A DNA stretch of 64,000 nt from Flavobacterium psychrolimnae (GCF_003312425.1 NZ_QNUX01000003.1:268062-332061); one strand, 5' to 3'. Positions 9,517 to 18,979 are shown, counted from the stretch's first letter. Notes: a model not told the origin generated them from the letters alone. Program-made: numbers and translations.

Positions 9517-10716
9517 TTGAATTTCCCCCTTTACATAGCCAAACGCTACATTCTTAGCAATAGTAAAAATAATGCTATAAACATCATCAATCGTATTGCC
9601 AGTTTGGGAATTATTGTTGGTGCTATGGCTTTGTTTGTGGTTTTGTCCGTTTTTAGCGGGTTGAAGGTTTTTAGTCTTTCATTTACTAATGACATTGATC
9701 CCGATTTAAAAATAAGCAGCACTTTAGGAAAATCCTTTTTGATTTCCCCAAGTCAGGAAAGCCAAATCAAGAAAATTGACGGCTTGGTTTCGTATACTAA
9801 AATTATTGAAGAGCGAGTTTTATTCACTTTTAATGGAAAGCAAGAAGTTACTTACCTGAAAGGTGTTGATGCTAATTTCAGCAAAGTTAATGCTATCGAG
9901 AAAAAACTTTTCAACGGGCAGTGGCTGAAACCGGATACGTATCAAGTAGTGGTAGGTTATGGAATTTCTCAAAAATTCTCGATGGGATTATTGGATTTTA
10001 ATAATCAGTTGGAAGTTTTGGTTCCAAAGCCAGGAAAAGGCGCTATTGAAAATCCAGAACAAGCTTTTAATAAAACAGATGTAATTCCTGTTGGGATTTA
10101 CGCTATTAGCGACGACCTTGATTCAAAATATGTTTTTGCCGATTTAGGTTTGGCCCAAGAATTACTGGAATACAAAACCAATCAGGTTTCCGGGATTGAA
10201 ATCAAGACGAAAACGGATGCTGATGAAAGTGCCATTACAGAGCAGCTTCAAACCATTTTCGACAATAAAATCACCGTAAAAAACAGGGCGCAACTCAACG
10301 AATCGCTCTATAAAATGTTGAATACGGAGAATATTGCGGTTTATTTAATCTTTACTTTGGTGATTGTCGTGGCGCTATTCAACTTGATTGGCGCGTTAAT
10401 TATGATGATTTTAGACAAAAAAGGAAACCTAAAAACCCTTTTTAATCTTGGAACTGAAATCAAGGATTTACGAAAAATATTCCTGCTTCAAGGCACTTTA
10501 TTGAGTGTTTTTGGCGGAATTATTGGCTTGGCTCTAGGAATTATAATCGTATTGTTACAAGAATATTTTCAGTTAGTTATGATTACTCCTACACTGGCTT
10601 ATCCTGTGATTTTCTCTCTCGAAAATGTTCTTATTGTTATGGGAACTATAGTCACGCTTGGCTTTGTTGCTTCCTTAATTGCAAGTAGCCGCGTGAGCAA
10701 GAAGTTGCTTGAATAA
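9517..10716 (+). CDS. FtsX/LolE-like ABC transporter permease
   Basis: A 399-residue inner membrane permease of the FtsX/MacB-like superfamily, resembling LolC/LolE of lipoprotein export. It has one transmembrane segment near residues 22-47 (the run of hydrophobics ending VVLSVFSGLK), a large periplasmic domain to about 270, and three C-terminal segments at about 275-300, 322-350 and 365-390. No ATPase gene is adjacent, as is common in Bacteroidota. The start is TTG at 9517, three bases after the rbfA stop; the family's typical opening NFPLYIAKRYILS begins right after it and there is no ATG nearby. Substrate is inferred, not shown. Confidence 0.87.
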   Translation: MNFPLYIAKRYILSNSKNNAINIINRIASLGIIVGAMALFVVLSVFSGLKVFSLSFTNDIDPDLKISSTLGKSFLISPSQESQIKKIDGLVSYTKIIEERVLFTFNGKQEVTYLKGVDANFSKVNAIEKKLFNGQWLKPDTYQVVVGYGISQKFSMGLLDFNNQLEVLVPKPGKGAIENPEQAFNKTDVIPVGIYAISDDLDSKYVFADLGLAQELLEYKTNQVSGIEIKTKTDADESAITEQLQTIFDNKITVKNRAQLNESLYKMLNTENIAVYLIFTLVIVVALFNLIGALIMMILDKKGNLKTLFNLGTEIKDLRKIFLLQGTLLSVFGGIIGLALGIIIVLLQEYFQLVMITPTLAYPVIFSLENVLIVMGTIVTLGFVASLIASSRVSKKLLE

Positions 10717-10771
10717 GATTTTTGATTGATGATTAACGATTTTTGATTTCAGATTTAAAAAAAAATTAAAT

Positions 10772-10823
10772 ACAAATTCCACTTATTTACACGAAATCAT
10801 TTGTGCAAATAAGTGGAATTTGT
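10772..10823. terminator. Bidirectional terminator between the FtsX-type gene and dusB
   Basis: A perfect 17-bp inverted repeat (ACAAATTCCACTTATTT and its complement, plus an inner CAC/GTG) lies between two convergent genes. A-rich and T-rich tracts flank it. Confidence 0.7.
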
Positions 10824-10838
10824 GTTTAAAATATTTAG

Positions 10839-11837
10839 TTAAACAACTTCATATCCTGCATATGCTTCTTCGATTTCATTTAAAGCTGCGAATAATTCTT
10901 CAGGTCTATCTAGCGTTACTAATTTTTGTTTGTGCGTTTTAAAAGAATGAATTCCTTTGAAATAATTGGTGTAATGAGGACGCGTTTCCACAATTCCTAA
11001 TCGTTCGCCTTTCCATTCCATGGCCCAAGTGAGGTGATTTCTAACGGCTTCTACTCTGTCTATAACAGTTGGTTTTGCTAAATGTTCTCCCGTTTTGAAG
11101 TAATGTTTGATTTCGTCAAAAATCCAAGGATAACCAATGGCAGCGCGACCAATCATGATTCCGTCGATGCCGTACTCATTTTTATATTGTAATGCTTTTT
11201 CCGGCGAATCGATATCTCCGTTACCGAAAATAGGCATTGTGATTCTAGGATTGTTTTTGACGCGGGCAATGTGCGACCAGTCAGAATGACCTTTATACAT
11301 TTGGGCGCGTGTTCTAGCATGTATGCTCAAAGCGGCTACCCCAATATCTTGCAAACGTTCCGCAACCTCATCAATATTAATCGAATTATCATCCCAACCC
11401 AAACGGGTTTTTACGGTTACAGGTAAATGCGTACTATCAATAACGGCTTGTGTTAAGCGAATCATCAAATCTACATCCTTAAGAACTCCGGCTCCGGCAC
11501 CTTTGCAAACCACTTTTTTGACAGGGCAACCAAAATTGATGTCTATTAAATCCGGATTTACAGTTGAAACAATTTTGGAGGACAATGCCATAGCTTCTTC
11601 GTCGCCGCCAAAAATCTGGATTCCTACAGGTCGTTCGTAATCGAAAATATCTAATTTCATTCGGCTTTTGATGGCGTCACGAATTAAACCTTCGGATGAA
11701 ATAAATTCAGAATACATCATATCGGCACCATGCATTTTGCACAATCTACGAAACGGCGGATCACTCACGTCTTCCATGGGTGCAAGAAGTAAAGGGAAAT
11801 CAGGTAATTCTATGTTGCCAATCTTAATCATCTTCAT
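10839..11837 (-). CDS. dusB: tRNA-dihydrouridine synthase (DusB type)
   Basis: A 332-residue flavoenzyme that reduces uridines in the tRNA D-loop with NADPH. It has the TIM-barrel opening LLAPMEDVSDPPFRRLC near residue 18, INFGCPVKKVVCKGAGAGVL near residue 100 with the catalytic cysteine region, SIHARTRAQMYKG near residue 172, and the FMN phosphate site GIMIGRAAIGYPWIF near residue 225. Its length and the GAGAGVL segment fit the DusB branch; the subtype is inferred. It is convergent with the permease gene and divergent from lepA, with about 270 bases between the two start codons. Confidence 0.92.
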   Translation of the reverse strand: MKMIKIGNIELPDFPLLLAPMEDVSDPPFRRLCKMHGADMMYSEFISSEGLIRDAIKSRMKLDIFDYERPVGIQIFGGDEEAMALSSKIVSTVNPDLIDINFGCPVKKVVCKGAGAGVLKDVDLMIRLTQAVIDSTHLPVTVKTRLGWDDNSINIDEVAERLQDIGVAALSIHARTRAQMYKGHSDWSHIARVKNNPRITMPIFGNGDIDSPEKALQYKNEYGIDGIMIGRAAIGYPWIFDEIKHYFKTGEHLAKPTVIDRVEAVRNHLTWAMEWKGERLGIVETRPHYTNYFKGIHSFKTHKQKLVTLDRPEELFAALNEIEEAYAGYEVV

Positions 11838-11933
11838 TTAATTTGGTGCAAAATTACAACATTTAGATGAATAGCAGAAAGCAGTTGCCGAAAAGAGTTC
11901 TTACTTAACCCATTAGTTTACTAATTCTAGGCT

Positions 11934-11962
11934 TTGAAGCTATTGATTTTAGCTTATATTTG
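11934..11962 (+). promoter_or_regulatory. lepA promoter
   Basis: TTG, 18 bases, then TATATTTG, a full match to the Bacteroidota consensus. Transcription would start near 11969, leaving a leader of about 137 bases that contains the repeat at 11983-12078. Confidence 0.7.
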
Positions 11963-11982
11963 CAGATTAATTGTCGCTGTTT

Positions 11983-12078
11983 GGCGCTTGCGTGAGGGAT
12001 AGTAGTGAAAATCCTTTTCCTTTTTTCTTTAAAAAGGAAAAGATTGTAGCGGATAGCCCGACCCTTGTGGTCACGCCC
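11983..12078 (+). repeat. Intergenic structured repeat, variant copy B, inside the predicted lepA leader
   Basis: It shares the inner blocks TAGTAGTGAAAATCCTTT and AAAGATTGTAGCGGATAGC with the other copies, around a hairpin TCCTTTTCC/GGAAAAGGA-like arm. The outer ends differ: GCGTGAGGG on the left pairs with the right-hand CCC and TCACGC, so the outer part can fold as well. It ends 27 bases before the lepA ATG. Confidence 0.75.
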
Positions 12079-12105
12079 TGAAATAAATTTGATATTATTT
12101 AGAAC

Positions 12106-13902
12106 ATGAAACATATTAGGAATTTTTGCATTATTGCACATATTGATCACGGAAAAAGTACGCTTGCTGACCGATTACTTGGTGCTACGCAAACCGTTAC
12201 CGCTCGGGAAGAAAAGGCGCAATTGCTGGACAATATGGACTTGGAGCGCGAACGTGGCATTACCATAAAAAGTCACGCCATCCAGATGGAATACACCTAT
12301 AAAGGGGAAGAATATATCCTGAATTTGATTGACACACCGGGTCACGTAGATTTTTCGTATGAAGTTTCCCGTTCGATTGCGGCTTGCGAAGGCGCGCTTT
12401 TGATTGTAGATGCGGCACAAAGTATTCAGGCACAAACGATTTCAAATTTGTATTTGGCTTTAGAAAATGACTTGGAAATTATCCCGGTTTTGAATAAAGT
12501 TGATTTGCCTAGCGCTAACCCAGAAGAAGTGAGCGACGATATTGTTGACTTATTGGGTTGTAAATTGGAAGATATTATTCACGCTTCCGGAAAAACGGGT
12601 TTTGGTGTAGAAAATATTTTGGCGGCCATTATCGAAAAAATTCCACCACCAAAAGGGAACGTTGACGAACCTTTACAAGCATTGATTTTCGATTCGCATT
12701 ACAATCCGTTTCGTGGAATCGAGGTGATTTTCCGTGTGAAAAATGGTCAGATCAAGAAAGGGCAAAAGATTAAGTTCATGGCAACTGGCAATGAATATTT
12801 TGCTGATGAAATTGGCACTTTGAAATTGAACCAAGTTCCGAAACAAGTGATTTCTGCAGGTGATGTTGGGTATTTGATTTCCGGAATTAAGGAAGCCAAA
12901 GAAGTAAAAGTGGGAGATACGTTGACGGATGCTAAAAATCCAACAACAAACATCATACACGGTTTTGAAGATGTAAAACCAATGGTTTTTGCGGGAATTT
13001 ATCCTGTAGACACCGAAGATTACGAAGAGTTGAGAAACTCGATGGAAAAATTGCAGTTGAACGATGCTTCGTTGGTGTTTTTACCAGAAAGTTCGGCAGC
13101 ATTAGGTTTTGGTTTCCGTTGTGGATTCTTGGGAATGTTGCACATGGAAATTATCCAAGAACGTTTGGAGCGTGAGTTTAACATGACCGTGATTACTACA
13201 GTTCCCAACGTTTCGTATTTAGCATATACCAAGAAACATCCAGAAACGCCACTTATAGTAAATAATCCTTCGGACTTACCGGAGCCTTCTCGTTTGGATC
13301 ATGTAGAAGAGCCTTTTATAAAAGCAACCATCATCACCAAATCCGATTATGTTGGAAATGTAATGAGTTTGTGTATCGAAAAACGAGGCTTGATTACTAA
13401 CCAAACGTATTTGACTACGGAGCGTGTGGAATTAACTTTTGACATGCCATTGGCAGAGATTGTATTTGACTTTTACGACCGTTTGAAAACCGTTTCTAAA
13501 GGATATGCTTCTTTTGATTACACGCCAATTGGGATGAGAACTTCTAATTTGGTTAAAGTGGATATCTTATTGAATGCTACTATTGTTGATGCTTTATCCT
13601 CTTTGATGCATGCCGATAATGCGTATTCTATTGGAAAAAAAATGTGTGAAAAATTGAAAGAATTAATTCCACGTCAACAATTTGATATTCCTGTTCAAGC
13701 TGCAATTGGAGTAAAAGTAATTTCACGTGAAACCATTAAAGCATTGCGTAAAGACGTTACCGCCAAATGTTATGGTGGAGATATTTCTCGTAAACGTAAA
13801 TTATTGGAAAAACAGAAAAAAGGTAAAAAACGTATGAGATTGGTAGGGAATGTTGAAATTCCTCAAGAAGCGTTTATGGCTGTTTTGAAGTTGAATGACT
13901 AA
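12106..13902 (+). CDS. lepA: Translation elongation factor 4
   Basis: A 598-residue translational GTPase that back-translocates stalled ribosomes. G1 is [15 protein letters not shown] (residues 10-24), G2 [13 protein letters not shown]3 [12 protein letters not shown], and G4 NKVDLPSA. The LepA-specific C-terminal domain ends [20 protein letters not shown], with [15 protein letters not shown] at the end. The length matches the family (about 597-600). It stands alone with its own promoter and terminator. The leader is unusually long and holds a dispersed structured repeat. Confidence 0.97.
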   Translation: MKHIRNFCIIAHIDHGKSTLADRLLGATQTVTAREEKAQLLDNMDLERERGITIKSHAIQMEYTYKGEEYILNLIDTPGHVDFSYEVSRSIAACEGALLIVDAAQSIQAQTISNLYLALENDLEIIPVLNKVDLPSANPEEVSDDIVDLLGCKLEDIIHASGKTGFGVENILAAIIEKIPPPKGNVDEPLQALIFDSHYNPFRGIEVIFRVKNGQIKKGQKIKFMATGNEYFADEIGTLKLNQVPKQVISAGDVGYLISGIKEAKEVKVGDTLTDAKNPTTNIIHGFEDVKPMVFAGIYPVDTEDYEELRNSMEKLQLNDASLVFLPESSAALGFGFRCGFLGMLHMEIIQERLEREFNMTVITTVPNVSYLAYTKKHPETPLIVNNPSDLPEPSRLDHVEEPFIKATIITKSDYVGNVMSLCIEKRGLITNQTYLTTERVELTFDMPLAEIVFDFYDRLKTVSKGYASFDYTPIGMRTSNLVKVDILLNATIVDALSSLMHADNAYSIGKKMCEKLKELIPRQQFDIPVQAAIGVKVISRETIKALRKDVTAKCYGGDISRKRKLLEKQKKGKKRMRLVGNVEIPQEAFMAVLKLND

Positions 13903-13942
13903 TTTATTTTAGAGTAAAGAAGAAAGAGAATAGGATATATAG

Positions 13943-13974
13943 AAACCTGACGATGTGAAAATTGTCAGGTTTTT
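13943..13974 (+). terminator. lepA terminator
   Basis: AAACCTGAC and GTCAGGTTT form a 9-bp stem around a 12-base loop, followed by a T run. It lies 40 bases after the lepA stop and ahead of the convergent pfkB stop. Confidence 0.75.
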
Positions 13975-13980
13975 TTGTTT

Positions 13981-14913
13981 TTATTTATTCTTCAACCATT
14001 CAAACAATCGTTTTGCATCTTCACCTTTGAACAATTGGGTTCCTTCATTCATAGTTGTTGCTGAACCGCAAGCAACCCCCCAACGGATGACTTCTTTCAG
14101 GCTTTTATTTTGCGAAAGCGCCCAAACCATTCCACCCACCATACTGTCTCCGGCACCTACTGTACTTTTTTTGGCCACGTTGGGAGCTGGAACAAACTCG
14201 TAAACATCTTTTGTAACCAACACCGCACCTTGGGGACCGAGAGAAACAACTACGATTTCGGCGCCACCTTTAGCTATGATTTGTTTTGCGGCTTCATTTA
14301 CTTCCTCCAGTTCCAATCGCTCTACGCCAATCAGTTTTGCAAGTTCACCAACATTAGGTTTGATCATATAAACACCCACTTCTAACGCTTTTTTCAATGC
14401 TTCGCCCGAGGTATCCACAATTAATTTAGCATTTGATTTTTTTGCGATTTCTGCAATTTTTCGATAAAAATCATCAGACAAACCTTCATTCAAACTGCCG
14501 CTGGCTACTAGGAATTTTGGTTTTAAAGCTGCTATGGCTTCTAAAATTCTTTCGCTTTCTTCTTCGGAAATTTTTCCACCGGTAAATCCAAAACGGTATT
14601 GAGAATTCGTATTGTCATCCACGGCAACAAAACTTTCTCTGGTCCAACTTTCAACGGCAATTCCTTCATAGGCAATTCCTTCTTTAGTAACCAATTCTTC
14701 CAGCATTTTACCTGTAGGTCCACCAGAAGTAAAAACTGCCAATGAAGCTCCGCCCAAACGGGAAATTGCTTTAGATACGTTGATTCCGCCTCCACCAGCA
14801 TCAAACCTCGGTTCCTCACATCTAATTTTCTGTTCTGGAACCAAGCCTTTAAAATGGGTGCTTTTATCCAAAGCCGAGTTAACTGTTATAGTAATGATAT
14901 CAAATGATTCCAT
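13981..14913 (-). CDS. pfkB: 6-phosphofructokinase II (PfkB-type 1-phosphofructokinase family)
   Basis: A 310-residue ribokinase-fold sugar-phosphate kinase. It strongly resembles E. coli PfkB throughout: TVNSALDKST near the N-terminus, FDAGGGGINVSKAISRLGG at about residue 40, TSGEALKKAL, KPNVGELAKLIG, and the catalytic STVGAGDSMVGG near residue 253. It phosphorylates fructose 6-phosphate (or possibly fructose 1-phosphate or tagatose 6-phosphate, which share this family). The lepA terminator lies between it and lepA; it is divergent from thiL. A pgi and a pyk gene elsewhere in the window also serve glycolysis. Substrate is inferred from similarity. Confidence 0.85.
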   Translation of the reverse strand: MESFDIITITVNSALDKSTHFKGLVPEQKIRCEEPRFDAGGGGINVSKAISRLGGASLAVFTSGGPTGKMLEELVTKEGIAYEGIAVESWTRESFVAVDDNTNSQYRFGFTGGKISEEESERILEAIAALKPKFLVASGSLNEGLSDDFYRKIAEIAKKSNAKLIVDTSGEALKKALEVGVYMIKPNVGELAKLIGVERLELEEVNEAAKQIIAKGGAEIVVVSLGPQGAVLVTKDVYEFVPAPNVAKKSTVGAGDSMVGGMVWALSQNKSLKEVIRWGVACGSATTMNEGTQLFKGEDAKRLFEWLKNK

Positions 14914-14988
14914 TGTTGATGATTTTAATTACTTAAAGATGCGAAAAAATGGCGAAAATTGATGCAATTCAAGGCGAATATTTCTTTG

Positions 14989-14996
14989 TATATTTG
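14989..14996 (+). promoter_or_regulatory. -7 box of thiL
   Basis: TATATTTG fits TAnnTTTG; transcription would start near 15003, which supports the ATG at 15019 over any upstream start. The -33 element is only TTC at 18 bases. Confidence 0.5.
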
Positions 14997-15018
14997 CAAC
15001 TTCAAAACAATAAAAATA

Positions 15019-16065
15019 ATGATCGAAGATAAAAGCCCACAACGTACAAGTATTGCCCAATTAGGAGAATTTGGATTGATAGACCATTTGACAAAAAACT
15101 TTGAAATCAACCAGCCTACTACTCTAAAAGGTATTGGCGATGATGCTGCCGTTTTGGACTTCAAAGATAAAAAGGTCGTTATCTCTACAGATTTACTGAT
15201 TGAAGGTGTGCATTTTGATTTGACTTACATGCCCTTAAAACATTTAGGCTACAAAGCTGTTGTTGTCAATGTTTCTGACATTTGCGCGATGAATGCTAAG
15301 CCAACACAAATCACGGTTTCTGTTGCGGTTTCCAATCGTTTTCCTTTGGAAGCATTAGATGAATTATTTGCAGGAATTACGCATGCAGCACGTGAATATA
15401 ATGTTGATGTTATAGGTGGAGATACAACCTCATCACAAAAAGGATTAATTATCAGCATTACTGCCATTGGCGAAGCTGATGCAGAGGAGATTGTTTATAG
15501 AAATGGCGCAAAGCAAACTGATTTATTAGTAGTTACTGGTGATATTGGTGCTGCTTACATGGGATTGCAAGTTTTAGAAAGAGAAAAGCAAGTTTTTCAG
15601 GTGAATCCAAATTCACAGCCTGATTTAGATGCATATACATATCTTATAGAACGTCAATTGAAACCGGAAGCACGTAAAGATGTTCGCACTTTATTGCATG
15701 CTTTAGAAATAAAACCAACTTCAATGATTGATATTTCTGATGGATTATCATCGGAGATTATGCATTTGTGCAAACAATCCAAAGTGGGTTGTAATTTATA
15801 TGAGGACAAATTACCTATAGATCCAACATTTATTAATGTATGCGAAGAATTCAATATTGACAGTACAACAGTTGCCATAAATGGCGGTGAAGATTACGAA
15901 TTGCTTTTCACCATTGCTATGGAAGATTTTGAAAAAATAAAAGGAAATCCAAATTTCACTATTATTGGACACATGACACAAGAAAGTGAAGGCATACATT
16001 TAGTTACTCGTGCCAATACAAAAATTGCTTTAAAAGCACGTGGTTGGGATGCTTTGACCCAATAA
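15019..16065 (+). CDS. thiL: Thiamine-monophosphate kinase
   Basis: A 348-residue ThiL of the PurM/ThiL fold that phosphorylates thiamine monophosphate to the active diphosphate using ATP. Visible are IAQLGEFGLIDHL at the start, GIGDDAAVLDF near residue 45, the metal-binding VISTDLLIEGVHFD, NVSDICAMNAKPTQ, GGDTTSS, IDISDGLSSEIMH and NGGEDYELLFTI. A longer open frame starts at 14959, but the family's N-terminus and the predicted transcription start both favour 15019. Single gene with its own terminator. Confidence 0.94.
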   Translation: MIEDKSPQRTSIAQLGEFGLIDHLTKNFEINQPTTLKGIGDDAAVLDFKDKKVVISTDLLIEGVHFDLTYMPLKHLGYKAVVVNVSDICAMNAKPTQITVSVAVSNRFPLEALDELFAGITHAAREYNVDVIGGDTTSSQKGLIISITAIGEADAEEIVYRNGAKQTDLLVVTGDIGAAYMGLQVLEREKQVFQVNPNSQPDLDAYTYLIERQLKPEARKDVRTLLHALEIKPTSMIDISDGLSSEIMHLCKQSKVGCNLYEDKLPIDPTFINVCEEFNIDSTTVAINGGEDYELLFTIAMEDFEKIKGNPNFTIIGHMTQESEGIHLVTRANTKIALKARGWDALTQ

Positions 16066-16080
16066 ATTTTCTTCCTAAAC

Positions 16081-16112
16081 AAAAAACGACACCTATTAAG
16101 TGTCGTTTTTTG
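16081..16112. terminator. Bidirectional terminator between thiL and the response regulator gene
   Basis: A 13-base arm (AAAAAACGACACC-like) with its complement GTGTCGTTTTTT lies between two convergent genes, with T runs on both strands. Confidence 0.75.
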
Positions 16113-16123
16113 TTTATGATTAT

Positions 16124-16819
16124 CTAAAAAAGTAGCCCTTTATTTTTAGCTTCTCGGACCAAGTCAATATCGCTGCCTTCCTCGACTTTCAAAAGCTCTT
16201 TCAAATTTATTTTTCTTCTTTCGATGGCACCCAACGAAATTGGAATATATTGTGGTATATCATTAAGTTTAGTTCCTTTGGATATATGAAACAAAATCTG
16301 TTTGTCTATTTGGTCAATTTCTATCGTATTTTCCTCAGATAAATTCAGCATTTTCACAACTGATTCACTATAATACGTTTCATCTTTTATAACTTTATCA
16401 AAGGCAAAAAGTAATTCATCAAAAGTTAAATCATTTTTTATCACCAGACCGCTAGGGTTAATTGTTTTGATAATGGTTTTAATCTTTAACAATTCGGTAT
16501 ACATCGTCAGCAAAATAATTTTGCAGTTTGGCATGTATTCAGAAATCAATTTAGCCAAATCCTCTCCGTTGTAAATTCCTTTTTCTTCGTAAGGAGGCAT
16601 ACTAATATCCAAGAAAGCGATGTCAAATGCTTCTACATCCGGATTTGTAATAATATTATATGCTGATTCACAATCTTTAGCCTTTGTTATAGAAAACTCA
16701 AACTCATCAGGATTATATCTCGTAATTGCATTTTTATATCCTTCTATGATAAAAGGATGATCGTCAACTATTATTATTTTGTTCTTTGTTGTTAATGTAT
16801 CAACTGAATCAATCGTCAT
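16124..16819 (-). CDS. Two-component response regulator (NarL/LuxR-like)
   Basis: A 231-residue cytoplasmic regulator. The receiver has the acidic pair D19-D20 (IIIVDDHPFIIEG), the phospho-acceptor D71 (DIAFLDISMP), and the T and K sites (LLTMYTE, GLVIKND). The C-terminal part from about 165 (IDKQILFHISKGTKLNDIPQ, SLGAIERRKINLKELL) looks like a HTH of the LuxR type, though divergent. Its gene follows the histidine kinase gene by 25 bases on the same strand, so the two form a two-component pair. Target genes cannot be told from the sequence. Confidence 0.88.
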   Translation of the reverse strand: MTIDSVDTLTTKNKIIIVDDHPFIIEGYKNAITRYNPDEFEFSITKAKDCESAYNIITNPDVEAFDIAFLDISMPPYEEKGIYNGEDLAKLISEYMPNCKIILLTMYTELLKIKTIIKTINPSGLVIKNDLTFDELLFAFDKVIKDETYYSESVVKMLNLSEENTIEIDQIDKQILFHISKGTKLNDIPQYIPISLGAIERRKINLKELLKVEEGSDIDLVREAKNKGLLF

Positions 16820-16844
16820 TTTTTATAAATTGTAGGTTTATTTT

Positions 16845-18869
16845 TTATTCTATTGGAGCTGTAACTGTAATGATTGTACCTTCGCCTTTTGATGATTTTA
16901 TGTCAAAAACGCCATCACATTCTTTAGCTCTAAAAAGTATATTTTGGAGGCCAATCCCTTTTCTAGCTGTTTTAACATTGAAACCAATACCGTCATCGGT
17001 GATCTTCAAAATCAAGTGATCCTCTACTTTTTTTAGTTCAATTTTGATGATATTCGCATTAGCATATTTATTAATATTTTGAAGTGCCTCCTGCAGAATA
17101 CGATAAAAATTAATTTTCAAGGAGTTACTCACCAATTCCCATTTTATAGCTGGATCAATACTGGAAACAAATTTAGATTTATGTGTCTTTTTCTGTTCTT
17201 CGAATAAATTATCAACTATGGCGACGAAGTTATTAATTAATTCTGATTTTTCTCTATTCAGATCATGAGAAATCTCACGGATATCCTGTTCAATATTCTT
17301 TAATTCTGTTAAATAGTTGTTTCTTTTCTCAACGGCGGTCTCATCTAGAATTTTATTCAAACTATCTAAATTAATTCGCACACCAAACATCCTACCCAAT
17401 ACTCCATCATGCAGCTCGCGAGCTACCCTTTTTTTCTCCTTAATTCTATTTATTTCAATTGAATTTTGTTGTGAAATCATCAAATTATAGATTTCTTCAT
17501 TTGCCATTTGCTGCTGTTGCTTGAATAACAGTTCTCTATTTTTTGCTTTTTGTGTTTTAATGACAAACGAAAACAAACCGAGCATCGCTAAACCAGTGAA
17601 AAAATATAGTAAGTTTCTATTTTGTTGCACTAAGTCGGTATTTTCACTTTTGATTTCCTCCGTTTCGTATTCTATTCGGGTGAATTTATTACCCATCTTA
17701 CGTTCTGATTTTTGGAGTTTCTCGCTGACCTTAATATAATCATTTGCATAAACCGCAGCATTTTGTGGTTCAATAACCGATAATTGTTTTAAAGAATTTA
17801 AAACGTTTCGGTAATTGTCTGTCTTTTGAGACAATTCAAGCGCTTGTTTTGCATATTGACTTGCTTGTGCAGTATCTTTCTTTGAAATAAAATACTCAGA
17901 TAAATTTATTTTACTTGCTATGATACCGGCAGTAAGTTGTAAACTATCCCTGATTTTCAATGATTTAAAAAACAAGTCTGGTAACTTTTCCTTTTCGTGA
18001 AGCTTGAATTTAGAATACGCTAAATTATTTAACAACATGGCATAAATATATGGCTTATCTCTCGATATGTTTTTTTGGACTAATCCTTTTTGGAAGTAGC
18101 TTTTGGCTTGTTGGTATTTTTCTCTTTTAAGGTATAGATAACCTATATTATTGTAAGAAGTTGCTTTTGGCTGATAAAAAGAGGCCATTAACTCATCATC
18201 TATACTTGCTAAAGCTCTTTTGTGATAAACCATTGCATTGTCATAATCTTCCAGTTCATTATAAATTAATCCTAATAAATTATATGCATCATACAATACG
18301 TCACTTTGGTTGGTATTTTTTATAATTTTTAATGCTTTTGAAGCAGCTTTTTCAGATCCTAAAAAGTCGCTTTGATTAAATTGTATGTTTGCCTTTTTTA
18401 TAATTGTTTTTGCCAAATTATAATCATCATTTAACTCAACATACATTTTCTCTGCTTTGTCATAGTATAAAAATGAACTATCCGGTATCCCCTGAGAATC
18501 ATAATAATCTCCTAAATAATTATTACCTTTTGCCATACTAAAAGCATCTTGCTTCATTGCAGATTTTTCTAGCACTAATCGCACCATTCTTTTATACTCC
18601 TTCCAGTTTTCTAAGTTATAATATCGATTTGCTACCTTGAAGAGGTTTACACGATGTAAAGAATCATTTTCTTGAGGTCTAATAATTTTAAAGGCCTTTT
18701 GTATGTATTTTTCTCGTTGTTCAGATGGTAAATCAAAATTGTTCGCTAATGACAAATACTTAGAGAGACTGTCTCTAGAATCTATTGATGTTTCGGATTG
18801 AGTACTTTTTTTAGTACACCCAAAAAATAAAGAAATAAAAAAAAGTATTATATATAATGGATGTTTCAA
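16845..18869 (-). CDS. TPR-containing sensor histidine kinase (HisKA_3/HATPase)
   Basis: A 674-residue membrane kinase. The N-terminus has a signal with a lipobox-like FFGC (cysteine near residue 18), followed by tetratricopeptide repeats over about residues 60-390 (for example DAYNLLGLIYNELEDYDNAM and SYNNIGYLYLKREKYQQAKS). A transmembrane segment lies near 424-443, then a coiled stretch. The dimerisation box has the phospho-histidine in KKRVARELHDGVLGRMFG (about 490), and the ATPase has NINKYANAN and the G box DDGIGFNVKTARKGIGL. TPRs outside the membrane suggest a protein-protein sensing input. Its partner is the regulator gene directly downstream. Confidence 0.9.
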   Translation of the reverse strand: MKHPLYIILFFISLFFGCTKKSTQSETSIDSRDSLSKYLSLANNFDLPSEQREKYIQKAFKIIRPQENDSLHRVNLFKVANRYYNLENWKEYKRMVRLVLEKSAMKQDAFSMAKGNNYLGDYYDSQGIPDSSFLYYDKAEKMYVELNDDYNLAKTIIKKANIQFNQSDFLGSEKAASKALKIIKNTNQSDVLYDAYNLLGLIYNELEDYDNAMVYHKRALASIDDELMASFYQPKATSYNNIGYLYLKREKYQQAKSYFQKGLVQKNISRDKPYIYAMLLNNLAYSKFKLHEKEKLPDLFFKSLKIRDSLQLTAGIIASKINLSEYFISKKDTAQASQYAKQALELSQKTDNYRNVLNSLKQLSVIEPQNAAVYANDYIKVSEKLQKSERKMGNKFTRIEYETEEIKSENTDLVQQNRNLLYFFTGLAMLGLFSFVIKTQKAKNRELLFKQQQQMANEEIYNLMISQQNSIEINRIKEKKRVARELHDGVLGRMFGVRINLDSLNKILDETAVEKRNNYLTELKNIEQDIREISHDLNREKSELINNFVAIVDNLFEEQKKTHKSKFVSSIDPAIKWELVSNSLKINFYRILQEALQNINKYANANIIKIELKKVEDHLILKITDDGIGFNVKTARKGIGLQNILFRAKECDGVFDIKSSKGEGTIITVTAPIE

Positions 18870-18918
18870 TAGTAGAAATGTTTTACCATCAAAAATAAGA
18901 AAATAAACTTCTTGACAT

Positions 18919-18954
18919 AAAAAAAGCTGTCAAAATATTTTGACAGCTTTTTTT
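18919..18954. terminator. Terminator after the 59-residue peptide gene
   Basis: A perfect 36-base palindrome (AAAAAAAGCTGTCAAAAT and complement) with T runs on both strands. It lies between the short gene and the histidine kinase start. Confidence 0.75.
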
Positions 18955-18979
18955 TGCTAATAGGATTATTCTAAATTAA

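Noticed and set aside
10717..10771. GATTTTTGATT-type short repeats after the FtsX-type gene, also near 8905 and 29000
   Set aside because: They are low-complexity AT-rich runs with no consistent unit length or structure.
11905..12150. 81-residue minus-strand frame across the lepA start
   Set aside because: It overlaps the lepA promoter, repeat copy B and the first lepA codons, with no family features and no promoter of its own.
13955..14203. 82-residue plus-strand frame inside pfkB
   Set aside because: It is antisense to a well-conserved kinase C-terminus and lacks any recognisable domain.
16124..18869. A phosphorelay with the LytTR gene at 19336 as second regulator of the TPR kinase
   Set aside because: The kinase has its own adjacent regulator with an intact Asp, and the LytTR receiver lacks the acceptor Asp; the link is not supported.
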